Source: Anisus vortex
Taxonomy: Eukaryota; Mollusca; Gastropoda; Planorbidae
DNA: 64,000 nucleotides
Direction: 5' to 3'
NCBI GenBank assembly: GCA_949126835.1
Contig: OX421497.1
Span: forward strand, 12,309,132 to 12,373,131
Shown: piece by piece, positions 1 to 11,824 of the stretch
Layout: every line of letters begins with the position of its first letter
Numbering within the stretch: position 1 is the first letter of the stretch
The notes under the pieces: generated by a model
Database searches by the model: none
The model's input: only the letters and a program-made list of their open reading frames with translations
What the model was told of the DNA's origin: nothing
Program-made: the position numbers and the translations under genes

Positions 1-539
1 TAAGAAGATAAAACAAGAGATTTGGAAAAAATTAAAAAGACTATATAAGATAACGAGAAAGGTACGATTTCCTTTAAGGTAAAATACTATAAGATAAAAT
101 GACAAGATGAACAGTTAAGTTAAGATATATATTTCATAAATGAACTGTCAAGATCGTTTAAGTGTTGTAAATCATAATGCTATTGTTTCCTAATAAACTA
201 TTGGAGAAAGCAACGAAAAATGGATCTGCGTGATGAAATATACATTTTACTCTTTGAATGTTTCTGAATGTCTAAGTCTAGAATGTCTAGATCTAAGTCT
301 TGAACGTCATGTGAATACATAGTCAGTGCATCTCTTCTCTGCTACTTAGCAAAACACTACAAGTTAAATTTAAGTCACTGGTCGGACTAATTTGCTCTAT
401 AAGGTCCGTGACGCAGCATCGACAAATTTCCGTGGCTACACAGCAAACCAGTGGATTGTGTGGCCTAACTGCTTTGGCTTTGTCACGTTTAACGACAAGT
501 GCACATCAGAGCTGGGTGAACATTCTTTTAGGGGTATTC
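1..539. other. AT-rich spacer, no gene seen
   Basis: No recognisable gene or element. A short direct repeat of a TCTAGAATG/TCTAGATC type lies at about 262-305. The small open frame at 408-611 runs into a transposon end and has no coding character that I recognise. Confidence 0.6.
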
Positions 540-605
540 CGCGTGCCATTTAAAATCACTTTGCGTGCCAAGTCTGGCACGCGTGCTGAAGGTTGTCGAC
601 GCCTG
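540..605 (+). mobile_element. hAT element, 3' terminal fragment
   Basis: This stretch matches, with substitutions, the last 65 bp or so of the hAT element that ends at 45,333. It shares GCGTGCCATTTAAAATC, TTTGCGTGCCAAG and a degenerate terminal inverted repeat ending GCCTG. No 5' part is visible nearby, so it is a solo fragment. Confidence 0.7.
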
Positions 606-662
606 GGGTAGAGCATGACCCACAGAAAACACAACGCAAGTTCTAAAGCTCCTACAAGAGAC

Positions 663-861
663 GTGAATGTTTGCCTATGTAATAGGTAATACTGACATTT
701 GTATCAACTCAACTGCATGACTGTTTACCTATGTAATACTTACAGTTGTATCGACGCAAATGCATGACTGTTTACCTATGTAATACTTACAGTTGTATCG
801 ACGCAAATGCATGACTGTTTACCTATATAATACTTACAGTTGTATCGACGCAAATGCATGT
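663..861. repeat. 47-bp tandem repeat, 3 close copies plus an older one
   Basis: Units start at 717, 764 and 811, exactly 47 bp apart. Each contains CTGTTTACCTATGTAATAC and TTGTATCGACGCAAATGC. A more diverged unit precedes them at about 663-716, and the last unit breaks off at 858. No coding meaning is seen. Confidence 0.9.
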
Positions 862-963
862 TAATATCTGTGTTAATAAACTTCTGTAAGTTTATGATTG
901 TTTTTAAAAAAAAATATTTTATTTTAACAAAGGCAAAGTTGCATGCAAATCGACTAGCGACAG

Positions 964-1015
964 CAGTGGCGAAGCTAGGTTTTGGTGCTAGGGAGAGCGA
1001 ACTTTTAAGAAAAAA
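964..1015 (+). mobile_element. Possible hAT-type left end (CAGTGGCG)
   Basis: CAGTGGCGAAGCTAGG resembles the left terminal inverted repeat of the MITE at 14,726 (CAGTGGCGTAGC). No matching right end was located, so this is a fragment at best. Confidence 0.35.
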
Positions 1016-1238
1016 TCCCCGCTTTAACTTTAAGCACTTTTTCTAGATTAACTAAAAATTCGAACATATCAAGTCTTGCAAGTATACCCTGTGCCTCGGG
1101 GTAGGCTACACACGCTGTGTATTACTGCAGTTTTTATTTCTCTATTGACGATTCTTTTCCGAGCAACTTTTAGTGGCGGAAAATTTTGCAAAATTGATTG
1201 ATACTGCTGATTGCAGGATGCACATATATTATAAATAA

Positions 1239-1440
1239 ATTAGAACAAGTTCAGAAAAGAGCGCAAGGTTCATTACTAGCGAATATTCACAACTGGCAAA
1301 AGTATCACCAATAGTTAAATCTCTAAGCCTAGAAACTCTAGAGCAGAGGCTGCAGAGTTGGCACGCAGAGTGATTTACAGTGCCACGCGAGATACCTCCA
1401 AGAACAAGATTTTTTAATGTAAACTCTGCCGGTCGAGAGC
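1239..1440 (+). pseudogene. Non-LTR retrotransposon RT C-terminal remnant
   Basis: Read with frameshifts, the start translates as LEQVQKRA followed by residues resembling a Ser/Leu-rich stretch and SLSLETLEQR. This is the KRAARF-type segment found after the polymerase domain near the end of many LINE reverse transcriptases. The related copy at 50,186 keeps LEPIQKRAARF. Frameshifts and stops show it is dead. No catalytic motif (FADD or YADD) lies in this short piece. Confidence 0.65.
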
Positions 1441-1454
1441 TTTTCTCAACTCTA

Positions 1455-2240
1455 AGCATTCACTCTACTTTCAGCTTTTGGTTCAGCTTACAACTGTTAG
1501 CGATGAGCACTCAATGACAATGCGCTCATCAATTAATGCAAACTAATTACATTTAAAATAGTTTTAGCCATATGCTCCTCTTCTTTAATTAAGCATAAAT
1601 ATTGCCTAATGAATTGTAAAAGATTGTATCTAAAAGATTAAATTATAAGAGGCTTATATACTAGCAATATATTCTGTGCTTGTTGTTATTGTAATTATTA
1701 ATGTTTAAAAAATACTTAAATCAACTTAAACAATTATGTAGGAAATGTTCATTTACAACTTTTTAATGTAAAGTACTTATACAACTCTAATTACTATATA
1801 GCTGAAATAAATACCACGATGCTAGATTTGAATAAGGAAATATAACTGAATAAGTAATATTATTTATAATACACAACATAACTTGTCTGGCATTACTATA
1901 GAGTCAAGTTTGAAAATTTTACATTTTATTAAAGGGAGATAATTTAGCCGTTTTTATTTGCATTAATAAATGTTTCTATTTTTCCTTTATAAAAAAATTA
2001 AAATCTTAAGAATTAGATCTATATCAATAAAATAAAAAATTATAAAATATAAATTAACGTTATATAAATATTATATGACTGTAAAATTAATATGTACATA
2101 TCTAAACATTACATTAACTACCTACTATGTATGATTACCATGTAATTCCACCGCTTAACTATACTCGCTTGTACCAATTGTGCCCTCATAAATCATTAAA
2201 GAATATCTCAGAGGAATTTTTCCTTGTCAACGTTAATACA
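1455..2240 (-). mobile_element. hAT element, inverted internal fragment
   Basis: In reverse complement this follows the interior of the non-autonomous hAT at 16,275-18,095. Shared landmarks are the TACTTTCAGCTTTTGGTTCA segment near 1468, GGCATTACTATAGAGTCAAG near 1891 and AAGGGAGATAAT near 1934. Both terminal inverted repeats are missing or unrecognisable. No transposase frame is present. Confidence 0.6.
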
Positions 2241-4330
2241 TATTTATAAATTAACAATTAGTTTGAAAGTTCATTAATGAATTTTTTTATACTGTTTTCT
2301 TAAAGGATCTCTCTTTTCAGTCTTAAAAAGGTCCCACTTCGTAGCATTTAAAATGTGGCACTTTTTAAAATTCCTAAATAGGTCAAACGTTTTATTCATT
2401 AAAAAGACCTACGCTTTCGTTCACGAAAAAGTCCTTCTTTTTTTCTTGAAAAGAGCTCACCTTTCTATTCTTAAAATAAAAAAAGGCACCACTCTCTGTC
2501 GTTGGGAAAACAAAATGTTGATTATTAACCCTTCCCGTACCGACCTACTTCTATCTATGCTGCCTTCAGTTCCGCTATATACGCGCCCGGGACTGTAAGG
2601 GTTAAAAAGGCCCCATTTATTGGAAAATGGGAGCGAACGCTCCCCCTGCTATACACCGCCTCTGAGCGACAGCCTTCGGCTGTGATGTCATGGTATGTCT
2701 TCCCGATATAGCTGTCAGGCCTTCTATAATGCCCAAGTCAAGGGAATATTCGCATACAAAACCTTTGACTCTGTAAATACAAACGCGAGAGCATTTACTA
2801 GAGACAAAACAATTCTTAACCGTTTAGAAACACACAAAAAAGTAACAATAAACAAGCAGAAAGGGGGGCAAAAACTCTACACACAAAAATCTCCTGGCAG
2901 CTTAGAAACTACCTGGAATAAATGCAAAAGAAACTATGTGATTGTCTGTATGTATGTGTTTGACTTGTGTTTAACTCGTACGTTCGTTCACTATGTAGGC
3001 TACCATACAACCAAAACACAGAATACATGCGTGCAGTAACAGACTAAGTATGAAAAATGTTCTTGCCATGTTCTTACTGGGAAAACAATTTGTTGGTGTT
3101 GTTTCTTTTTTTTTTTTGCTTTTTGACCGTTCAGACAATGTTGGACATTCCTGACCCAGATGAAAACCATTTCCAGGTGTTGTGTTTATTAAATGCTCGG
3201 TAGGTTTGATTGATGTACGAGTCACTTTAATTATTCACTGGCTTTTGGTATGGGTCAGTTTTTTTTTTCTTCTAAAAGAATGTATTGTATGAATGCGCTA
3301 GTACCTGAGATTAGGTGTGAAAAAAGGCATATTATGAGCATTGTGCTGGCCACACTATCCCATTCTATGTCGTGTTCACACAAACTGGCTGCTTCAATAG
3401 CTGTAACGGAACTTACATGTTCAGAAAGAGGTACTTTATTTTATAAATTCGGAACATTACCTTAACGAATATTGCGACAACTTGACCTTCGTAAGGCTAA
3501 TCGAACTACTTCTTTTCATCCTATCAATATGAAACTTCGCACATAGATGTGAAACCCTGGATAACGCATTTTATTGAAATTTCAGTCACAAATCTACCAA
3601 CCAAACCTTAAAATCAGCTATGAACTGTGTTATTTTCTTAACTCCTTATGTTGCGCATTGAGAAATCCCTATTGAACGCTCCAGTTAAAATGTGATTTTG
3701 GACTGTTAATATATAAGAAAAATAAAAACAAATTTATATATTGTTAAATGCAAGTTACTTTGTTTATTACTTTCGTTTTATAATAAAGTCAATATATGTT
3801 TTTAAAACTTTTAACAGCACCATATAGCTACAGCATTAAAGGTTTCAGTGAAATTTTCTATTATAAGCTTACGTTTGTGCCTTTATATTAAGTCCGCTTC
3901 GTAGTTTTTTTTTATTACTATGTGGGTTGCAATGGACAAGTCTTAATGAGGCCTGACCTTCTGGGGTCAATGCATACACAAACTTCCCGTTTATTTCCGG
4001 CCACAGGCTTTAAATAATGTTTTCGGTTTGTTTTTCAATTATGACGCTGAAAATCAATTGTTTTCTTTCGGCAACATCTTTTGGAAATTATTTTACCCCC
4101 TACATCTTTTATTGCTCGCAGAACAACCAGGAACTTATCACATAGGCATGTTTTGTTAGTAAATTGTTTTAATGCATCGACTTGTCAATGGGCAAAATCT
4201 TCGGGATTAAACAATAAAGCATTTAAAGGATTTATATGAAAAACTTTGTTTTTAGGGATTGTTTGATTTACATTCAACATATTATACAGTTATCTTATCT
4301 TATAAGTTTACAGCCTTCTAGATAGAAGAT
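2241..4330. other. AT-rich spacer with a degenerate repeat and one dispersed motif
   Basis: Positions 2290-2490 carry a worn repeat of about 45 bp built on AAAAAGGTCC/AAAAGACC/AAAAGTCC. Positions 3513-3547 contain a TTTCATCCTATCAATATGAA motif that recurs near 10,193, so it belongs to a dispersed repeat that I cannot classify. Poly-T tracts lie near 3108 and 3259. The open frames at 2353-2598, 2695-3039 and 3250-3465 show no recognisable domain. Confidence 0.5.
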
Positions 4331-4463
4331 TATTACGCCCACTAGGCCCAAAACTCCTGCAGGGCGACAGGGATCCGCCGGTGGCAGGGCTAGAACCCGC
4401 GACCTGTCAGTTAGTTTTTGGTTGACAGTCCGGTGATCTAACCGCTGGACCAGCCCGCTTCAC
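4331..4463 (-). mobile_element. tRNA-derived SINE head or tRNA-like pseudogene
   Basis: On the minus strand an A-box-like TGGTCCAGCGG (plus 4442-4452) is followed about 45 bp on by a B-box-like GGTTCTAGCC (plus 4388-4397). These are the internal RNA polymerase III promoter elements of tRNAs and tRNA-derived SINEs. The rest does not fold as a clean tRNA in my reading, and the sequence continues past the B box as SINE body would. It differs in sequence from the SINE family at 21.4 kb. Confidence 0.6.
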
Positions 4464-4941
4464 AGTTGATTGTATACAGTACCAGTATGATATATGCGCA
4501 TTATTGTACTCACATCATGTGCAACTTCCATAAAATATCGATAAATCAGTGGCCAAAACAGCAAAAAGTTCAAAAAGATACGGACGCCGGTCGAAAAAGA
4601 AATACGGGAAATTAAAACCCCCAAAAAACTCCAAATAAACAACGCTAATAGAGATTCTGTTAATTGTATTTTAAGCAATGAAATAAAGCACAATAATCAA
4701 AGACAAATCATGTGATTGGCCAATTATTGTTGTTTTTATAACTTCAAAGGCCAAATATTCAGATATGTAATTAAAATCAATTGAGTTGCAATGATGCGTT
4801 TCATTGGCGTAAAGTAAAATATCATTTCATTTGGTTAAAGTAAAGTAAAAATTAAATTGGCGTTAAATGGAATAAAATAAACTTGAAAAAAAAAGATATC
4901 GATCTAATTTTAAAACAACAACATAGATTCAATGAAGTATT
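4464..4941. other. AT-rich spacer
   Basis: I recognise nothing functional here. The short minus-strand frame at 4460-4693 has no identifiable domain and overlaps the SINE edge. Confidence 0.5.
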
Positions 4942-4949
4942 CATTGACT

Positions 4950-5448
4950 TAGAGGCCGACCTAAATTCGATTTCGGTATCGATTTCGGTGCCGAAAGTAG
5001 TCAAATGGCCTCTTTCGGTGTAGTATCGGTTTCTGCCGAAGCCAAAAAGTTTGCTTTCGGTTTCTACCGAAACTGATATTGACTTTCGGTCATCAACCGA
5101 ATACCTATTTTAACTTTTAAAATTCAAATGGCAACGCTAGTGCTGCGACTATTACTCTGCTTATTGATAATTTCATTTGGTTAAACTGTTGCGAATTAAT
5201 CTGTGTGAAGTAGAAAATTCACGTTAATAATCAACGGATTATTTAATCACCCTAAAGAATGTCGAAAAATGGAGTTTGGGATTACTGTGCAGTCTTTTTA
5301 AAATCTTTTGTTTGGCAATTTTGGTTTATCTTTCGGTTTCAGCCGAAGGTGTAGTTAAATTTTCGGTTTCAACCGAAAGTCAATTTATTACTTTCAGTAA
5401 GATTTCGTCTTCGCCCGAAACCAAAAATGTGCTTTCCCTCGGCCTCTA
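4950..5448. mobile_element. Non-autonomous hAT-type element with TTTCGG-rich interior
   Basis: The ends are perfect 10-bp inverted repeats: TAGAGGCCGA at 4950-4959 and TCGGCCTCTA at 5439-5448. The flanks form an 8-bp target duplication with one mismatch, CATTGACT (4942-4949) and CATTGATT (5449-5456). An 8-bp duplication plus a TAGAG-type end is typical of the hAT superfamily. The 499-bp interior has no transposase frame and is dominated by inverted TTTCGG/CCGAAA motifs that could fold back on themselves. A left-half copy is present in each unit of the 10-kb triplication (for example 18,817-19,131). Confidence 0.85.
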
Positions 5449-5456
5449 CATTGATT

Positions 5457-5788
5457 GACAAATTTCTTTATGGAGTAACAATCAACTCTTCATGGAAGAA
5501 ATTATTTTAAGTAATTTCCTTTCTCTTGCATGGGGAACATTTGCAGGGGAGACGGCAACTTGCCCCTCACAGAACCCAAGAAAGCCATTTTCGTTACTAT
5601 TTTTTTTACAGGAGGCGCGAAGTAACTCATTCCAGTTCCTTCACCTTCTGTAGCCTGAGTCATTCAGCCTGTTTTTATTAATAGCTAATTAGCGGTTTTT
5701 GTATCATGGTCTCATGTCTCAACATTACTGATCCCATATTAACTTTGCCCTCGAATTGCGGGCCAGTTGTGGAACAGCTAGTTTCGCT
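5457..5788. other. Spacer
   Basis: Single-copy-looking sequence between two hAT elements. I see no gene and no repeat. Confidence 0.5.
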
Positions 5789-5796
5789 CTCTACAC

Positions 5797-5941
5797 CAGG
5801 GGTCGGCAACGTACGGCATGCGTGTCGTCTCTTCTACAAGAAATTGGAAGCTAAAGAAGGATGACTGTTAGGATGTTGGCACGCTGAATGAATTAGAAAT
5901 CCCACTTTTGCACACTTTTATCAATAGGTTGCCGATCCCTG
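5797..5941. mobile_element. 145-bp hAT MITE with target duplication
   Basis: It begins CAGGGGTCGGCAAC and ends GTTGCCGATCCCTG, inverted repeats with one mismatch over 14 bp. The flanks are CTCTACAC (5789-5796) and GTCTACAC (5942-5949), an 8-bp duplication with one mismatch, as expected for hAT insertion. The interior shares GGCACGCTGAATGA with the larger hAT family in this window, so it is probably an internally deleted member. Confidence 0.88.
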
Positions 5942-5949
5942 GTCTACAC

Positions 5950-7078
5950 AATGACTCTCATGATCATGCATGGCTGCCGAGTGCAGACGAGCAGTAGTCC
6001 AGACGACATTAAGGAAGAACCAGGGAGTGAACTCTGCTACTATCCTCTCAAGATTCGAACCCATTCCCATACAGGGGTGTATTTCCTGACCGTACCCTGG
6101 CCAAAATGAGTGATTTTTTGGTCAATTTGACCGCCCTCTGAACAATCTAGTTAGTCACTGTTAATGAGAATACATAATAGATTTTTTTAATACTTAAAAT
6201 ATATTTGTCTACGTTTTGTCTATAATAAAACTATTTTTAAAAGTTGTTTTTTTTTTATGTATAACCTTGACCTATGAATAAAAAAAATTACATCACTCTT
6301 TTGGCTTATATAATAATATATTTTTCTTAGCCTTGTCTCTATCTTACAATTTTACTTTCTCTTCATCTAGCACAGGCTTTTATGCGTAATCATTAGCTGG
6401 GTTATTACCCTTGGTTTTGATTTATATTGTGCGCATGAGTTTTCTCCATATCTAAACACTTTGGGCCAATCACAGAGTGGCAAATGTTAAATTGTTATAT
6501 CAATCAAACTCTCGGAACATTTTGACAAGGACACTCAACGCCGTTCGCGCATGCGTACACTTTCAACAGAATGCGCATATATATTTATTTATTTTTTTTT
6601 TTTTTTGTTATTTCTTGCGCGCTCTTTTAACAAAACATAATCACACTCGCCCTCGATGCACTACACATAAGCCCCACACACATAAACACATCCACAATTA
6701 ACATTGAAATATGAACTTTACACATACACTGGCGAAACGTCCAGTATATTAAATTTCTTGCCCTTTTATCAGCCGTCTATAACATTGACGCGAGACTACA
6801 ATGGGAATAATATATTAAAAAAAGGAAACAAACAGACGTCTTGAAGAGTGAGGAAGCAGGACAGGCAGACGTAGGTATGATGGGAAAAGAAAGATGGTGG
6901 AAATGGCAGAAATGGTATAGTGCTGTTGGTGTTTAGTTATATTGATTGGGTTGATGAATGGACGGACTATTGTTCTAACAGTTGGATTGGTAGAGGTACA
7001 GATAGAAGGATGGATGATTAGATGAGTGTGATGATGGGTGGGTAGGTGGTTTGATTGGGTGAATGAATGGGCCAGCCA
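5950..7078. other. Spacer with poly-T tracts
   Basis: AT-rich sequence with T runs near 6186, 6247 and 6590. Purine-rich sequence after 6830 leads into the simple repeats. No gene or element is recognised. The plus-strand frame at 6477-6701 is low complexity at its end. Confidence 0.5.
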
Positions 7079-7162
7079 GGCAGAAAGACAGAAAGATAAA
7101 AATATATAAATATAGACAGATGATAAATCGATAAATAGAGAGAGATAGATATGTAGTATTGA

Positions 7163-7206
<44 letters not shown>

Positions 7207-7224
7207 TAAACAAATAGAAATGAC

Positions 7225-7281
<57 letters not shown>

Positions 7282-7315
7282 CATTGATCAATACAAAGAT
7301 AGATAGATATACAGA
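7079..7315 (+). repeat. Compound AT / GAGA / GATA microsatellite
   Basis: An (AT) run at 7166-7194 is followed by GAGAGAGA and then about 14 uninterrupted GATA units to about 7280, with worn GATA/GACA units on both sides. The minus-strand frames over it read as repeated YLSI and are artefacts of the period. Confidence 0.95.
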
Positions 7316-7384
7316 TATTTCGATAGTTTGTTAAACAGAATATGTATTATTCTTCACAATGCTTACAATACGACACTGTGTATG

Positions 7385-8210
7385 ACTTAATTGTTTAAAG
7401 TAAATTATTTTAATCCTCTAATAATTATAAATACCATAATGTTGGATATATATAAAGAAATAATAATTAGACTGTAATATTTGTTATATTACAAAACTTA
7501 ACTTTTTTGGCATCACTATTGAATCGAATGTGGAAACTTTTTTTTTTTAATTCAAGGGAGATAATAAACCCGTTTTATTTGTGCTAATATGTTCGTTATA
7601 TATATATTTATATTATATTTAAAAAAATGACTAACAATTTATAATTTTGAAATTATCAAACTGTAAAACGTATTTGAAAATTATATAAATATTATAAGAC
7701 TAAAGAATTTTTTTTTCAAACCATATATTAACTACCCAGTCTGTATGATTACTACGTGTATATTCCGCTTAACAATAGTTATTCTGATTCATCGACTTGT
7801 AAATACATTAAAGAACTTCTGAGATAAACTGAGATCAAAATATAATAATAATAACGTTTGCAGGTGTTAGGGTGTTAGATCTTGAATAACAAATGACAAT
7901 AATTACCATTAATGTGAATGTTTAGGAATAAAATGTTGTATTTGATATAAATGCAAATAAAAAGGATGTTACTCACAAAAACGTTTATTTTGTATTAAAT
8001 ATAACAAGCTTTAACGATTTTCTCTATAAATAATCTCTTTTGCTTTTGTCCTTGGTCTTGCTACGGAGTAAAATTAATTGTCCAATAAAAATTATATTTT
8101 TTAAAAAAGTATAACAGAGCAGGTTGACTTTTAGGCTGTAGGCACGCTGAATGATCTAGAAATTCTAGTTTGTCACACTATTACTAATAGCCAAAGGTGG
8201 CCGACCCCAG
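7385..8210 (-). mobile_element. hAT element, inverted copy lacking one end
   Basis: In reverse complement this matches the hAT at 16,275-18,095. Landmarks are GGCATCACTATTGAATC near 7510, AAGGGAGATAATAA near 7554, CAGGTTGACTTTTAGGC near 8120 and GGCACGCTGAATGA near 8141. It ends at 8210 with GGCCGACCCCAG, a recognisable terminal inverted repeat. The other terminus fades out near 7385. There is no transposase frame. Confidence 0.7.
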
Positions 8211-8620
8211 TACTGGTGGTTGCTAGTGGTAACTCTACCGTCTAAATACACTACTCGGTGGCTTCCCTTTGCTTGCAACTCTCCGTGCTTATGACTCAAC
8301 GGCGTTAGCGTCAGATTCAGTACAGCTGATGGGCATAAACATAAAGGAAGAACAGATTAGAATAATGAACACATTATGTCATTAATTGGCTGGAGAACGA
8401 TGAGGGAGATGAAGGTGGACTATGGGGTAAGAGAGAACAAATGAGTTAGAGTGGGGTGTATAGAAAGACAGAGATGGAGAGAGAGAAAGACAGAGTGAGA
8501 AAGAGAGAGTGAAAAGGATAAAGTGAGGAAGTCAGAGAGCGAGAAAGATAAAGAAGGAGGTACGGAGAGAGTAAGAGATAGAACAAGAGCAGGTGATAAA
8601 AAAATAAATTAATAAAACTA
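8211..8620. other. Purine-rich spacer
   Basis: Sequence becomes strongly AG-rich (GAGAGA-type) from about 8460 and grades into the GACA/GATA array. No gene is seen. Confidence 0.6.
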
Positions 8621-9748
8621 AATAGATAGACTGACAGACTGTCAGACAGACAGATAGACAGTTGGACAGACAGATAGACAGATAGACAGACAGACAGATA
8701 GACAGATAGACAGTTAGACAGACAGATAGACAGTTAGACAAACAGACAGATAGACAGATAGACAGATAGACAGTTGGACAGACAGATAGACAGATAGACA
8801 GTTAGACAGACAGATAGACAGATAGACAGATAGATAGACAGATAGACAGAGAGACAGATAGACAGACAAACAGATAGACAGATAGACAGATAGGTAGACT
8901 GAGAGACAGACAGACAGACAGACAGTTAGACCGATAGACAGATAGATAGATAGACATATAGACAGATAGACAGATAGACAGTTAGACAGTTAGACAGAGA
9001 GATAGACAGATAGACAGATAGACAAATAGACAGACAGATAGACAGATAGACAGATAGACAGATAGACAGATAGATAGACTGACAGACAGACAGTTAGACC
9101 GATAGGCAGATAGACTGACAGACAGATAGATAGACCGATAGAAATATAGACAGACAGATAGACAGATAGACCGATAGATAGACAGATAGGCAGACAGATA
9201 GACAGATAGACAGATAGACAGATAGACAGATAGACAGATAGACAGATAGACAGATAGACAGATAGACAGATAGACAGATGGACAGATAGACAGATAGACA
9301 GATAGACAGATAGACAGATAGACAGATAGACAGATAGACAGATAGACAGATAGACAGATAGACAGATAGACAGATAGACAGATAGACAGATAGACAGATA
9401 GATGGATAGACAGATAGACAGATAGACAGATAAACAGATAAACAGATAAACAGATAGACAGATAGACAGATAGACAGATAGACAGATAGACAGATAGACA
9501 GATAGACAGATAGACAGATAGACAGATAGACAGATAGACAGATAGACAGATAGACAGATAGACAGATAGACAGATAGACAGATAGACAGATAGACAGATA
9601 GACAGATAGACAGATAGACAGATAGACAGATAGACAGATAGACAGATAGACAGATTGATAGATAAATAGATAGATAGAAAGATAGAAAGATAGAAAGATA
9701 GATAGATAGATAGATGGATAGATGGATAGATAGATGGATAGATAGATG

Positions 9749-9783
<35 letters not shown>

Positions 9784-9800
9784 GGATAGATAGATAAACA
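8621..9800 (+). repeat. Long GACA/GATA array (Bkm-type simple repeat)
   Basis: About 1.2 kb of four-base units. From 8621 to about 9655 the main unit is the 8-mer GACAGATA, with worn variants at the left and almost perfect units from about 9190 on. From about 9656 to 9800 it switches to GATA with GATG and GAAA variants. The three long minus-strand frames here (repeated CLSVYLSI) arise because the period lacks stops and are not genes. GATA/GACA repeats of this composition are known as Bkm-type satellites in many animals. Confidence 0.97.
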
Positions 9801-10870
9801 TAAAGAAAGAGAGAAATAATTTTTAGAGATATAAAGATAGAGAGAGATAAAGAAAGAGATATAAGAGTGATAATATCGTGTGTTGGTTTCTTCATTCGTG
9901 TACTTCAAAACAATATGCTATGTTAAAAAAAGACTTGGCTAAACTTGACAACCATTGCAAGATTACCAGCAATTGCAGAGCCAAAGACTTCAAACCCTTA
10001 TGCGTGACAGTATTTCTTTGATCTCGGCCAGCGTCTCAGACATAAGTTAGCCAAAGAGGAGAAGCAGCTTATGAGTCTTGCTCGAGCCACACCATCCTTG
10101 GTGAACTCTCGAAATGACGATTTTAAAATATGTTGTATTATCTTGTCAAAATCTTCTAATCTCTTTCGGAAGGCTAATGATTGACCTCTTACTTTCATCC
10201 TATCAAGTTGAAACGTTGCACATAAAGGAGTTACCTATTATTTTTAAATGTTCCGGGTGAAGTTTGGGGTGTGTGAGGAGGGTGAGGGGGGGGGGAGAGT
10301 CAGTTTATGTTCATATATCCTGAGACCAGACAAGATGTGTAGGCCGGCCTATGAGAATGTAGAAGAGATAGCCACTGGTAACAGAATCCGCGTTATCTCA
10401 ATAAACGTCAATTAAAATGATTCTTAGACGGATCTGAGCTGCTACGCTTCGGCCACGCAATCCCACTGGTAATGCCTCTGTCCTAAATATCGGTAAATTC
10501 ATACTTCAGTACATTTCTTTGAAACTGAGTGTCACGGTTAAAGGCAAAAATCCAATAGAATCGACACTTTGAAAAAGGTCAAAGTGCACGGTTGAAGGCA
10601 TCTGCATAGAATTATAGACAAGTGAAGCTGAAATACAAGAATTAGTCATCGATATAAATATAATAAATTGAAAATTAAAACAAATATCATCAAGTTATAA
10701 ATGGTATAAAGGTAGGTATTTACTTTTTTATAAAGAAAGTGAGAGACCTAAATTTTAGTTCAAATGCCTATTTCATGTTTGAATATAAATTTTATTTTGG
10801 GACCAAAACACTCTGGTCACGTCATTTCAACCTTTCCTAATGTAAACAAGGTCACAGTCATTTCAGATTG
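9801..10870. other. Spacer with an unrecognised short frame
   Basis: A minus-strand frame of 66 codons lies at 9998-10198, with no domain I recognise. The motif TTTCATCCTATCAAGTTGAA at about 10,194 recurs at about 3513, so its upstream end lies in a dispersed repeat. A G-rich stretch is at 10,262-10,297. The remainder shows nothing. Confidence 0.45.
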
Positions 10871-10880
10871 AATGGACCAC

Positions 10881-11037
10881 ACACTCACACCCCCGCACTC
10901 ACACACTCACACACTCACACCCCCGCACTCACACACTCACACCCCCGCACTCACACACTCACACCCCCGCACTCACACACTCACACCCCCGCACTCACAC
11001 ACTCACACCCCCGCACTCACACACCACACACATAGAC
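10881..11037. repeat. CACACTCACACCCCCGCACT minisatellite
   Basis: Tandem CA-rich units built from CACACTCA plus CCCCCGCACT, about six copies with variable numbers of CACACTCA. The plus-strand frame from 10,872 reads as Thr/His/Pro repeats and is an artefact. Confidence 0.9.
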
Positions 11038-11050
11038 TCGACTCACACAC

Positions 11051-11824
11051 TGATAGACGCACAATTAAAATTTCAAATGAGATAAGGGGAAGGGAGCGGG
11101 GAGTTGCGCGATCAGCTTGGGCGTAAATTACGTAACGTAAAGGACAGTTGTGGTTCGGCCCCAACAAACTGGAGCGATGAACAGGGGGGGGGGGGGGGGG
11201 GGGGGTCCATCGACCCAACCGAGGAAAAAAAAGAATCTAGACACCTCATTAGGTTGATGTACTGCCGCATAAACACAGGGGGGCGAGTGCTAGTAATGAT
11301 CACCTTGAGACTCGTGAGGAGGGTGGGGGAATCAACTAATCTCAAGGTCAATGCCGTTTACTGGCCACTGTTTCAGAATCGTCTCATTGGTGGGAGAGGG
11401 GGGGGGGGTCATTGTGCTATTGTGTTGCTTGTTCTCGGATAGCACACAAAGATGGTTGGCAATTATTTCTTTGGGTCATTTTTCAGTGGCGTAGCCATGA
11501 TTGTGAGTAGGAAGAGTAGTGGAGGGAGGGGAGGAGAAAAAGTGCAAAGAAGAGGGTAGTAGCAAAGGGATAAGGGCGGGGGCAAATAATATAAAGTTTG
11601 GTGGAGGATCTTTGCTATGGAGGAAATAGTTCACAAGGGAGAAAGGCTAATTCTGAATTCCCCATAAACTGTAAGAAAAAAATTCATCGGTATTGAAAAC
11701 TAAAAGGGAATTTTGACGAGTTCTAATATGAGCTCAAATTTAGACAAACGCGAATATTCTGGTTGCTAGCATGTCATTCGGAAGGAGACAGGTTCTAATC
11801 TCACTGAATAGCCCGATAGTCAAA
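11051..11824. other. Spacer with long poly-G tract and possible hAT left end
   Basis: A run of 22 G lies at 11,184-11,205 and a shorter one near 11,399. CAGTGGCGTAGCCATG at 11,484 matches the left inverted repeat of the MITE at 14,726, but I cannot find a right end. G-rich sequence follows at 11,515-11,585. No gene is seen. Confidence 0.5.

Noticed and set aside
8982..9908. Long minus-strand frames of about 300 codons reading CLSVYLSI repeats
   Set aside because: They are translations of the GACA/GATA array. Three overlapping frames are open at once because the repeat contains no stop on that strand.
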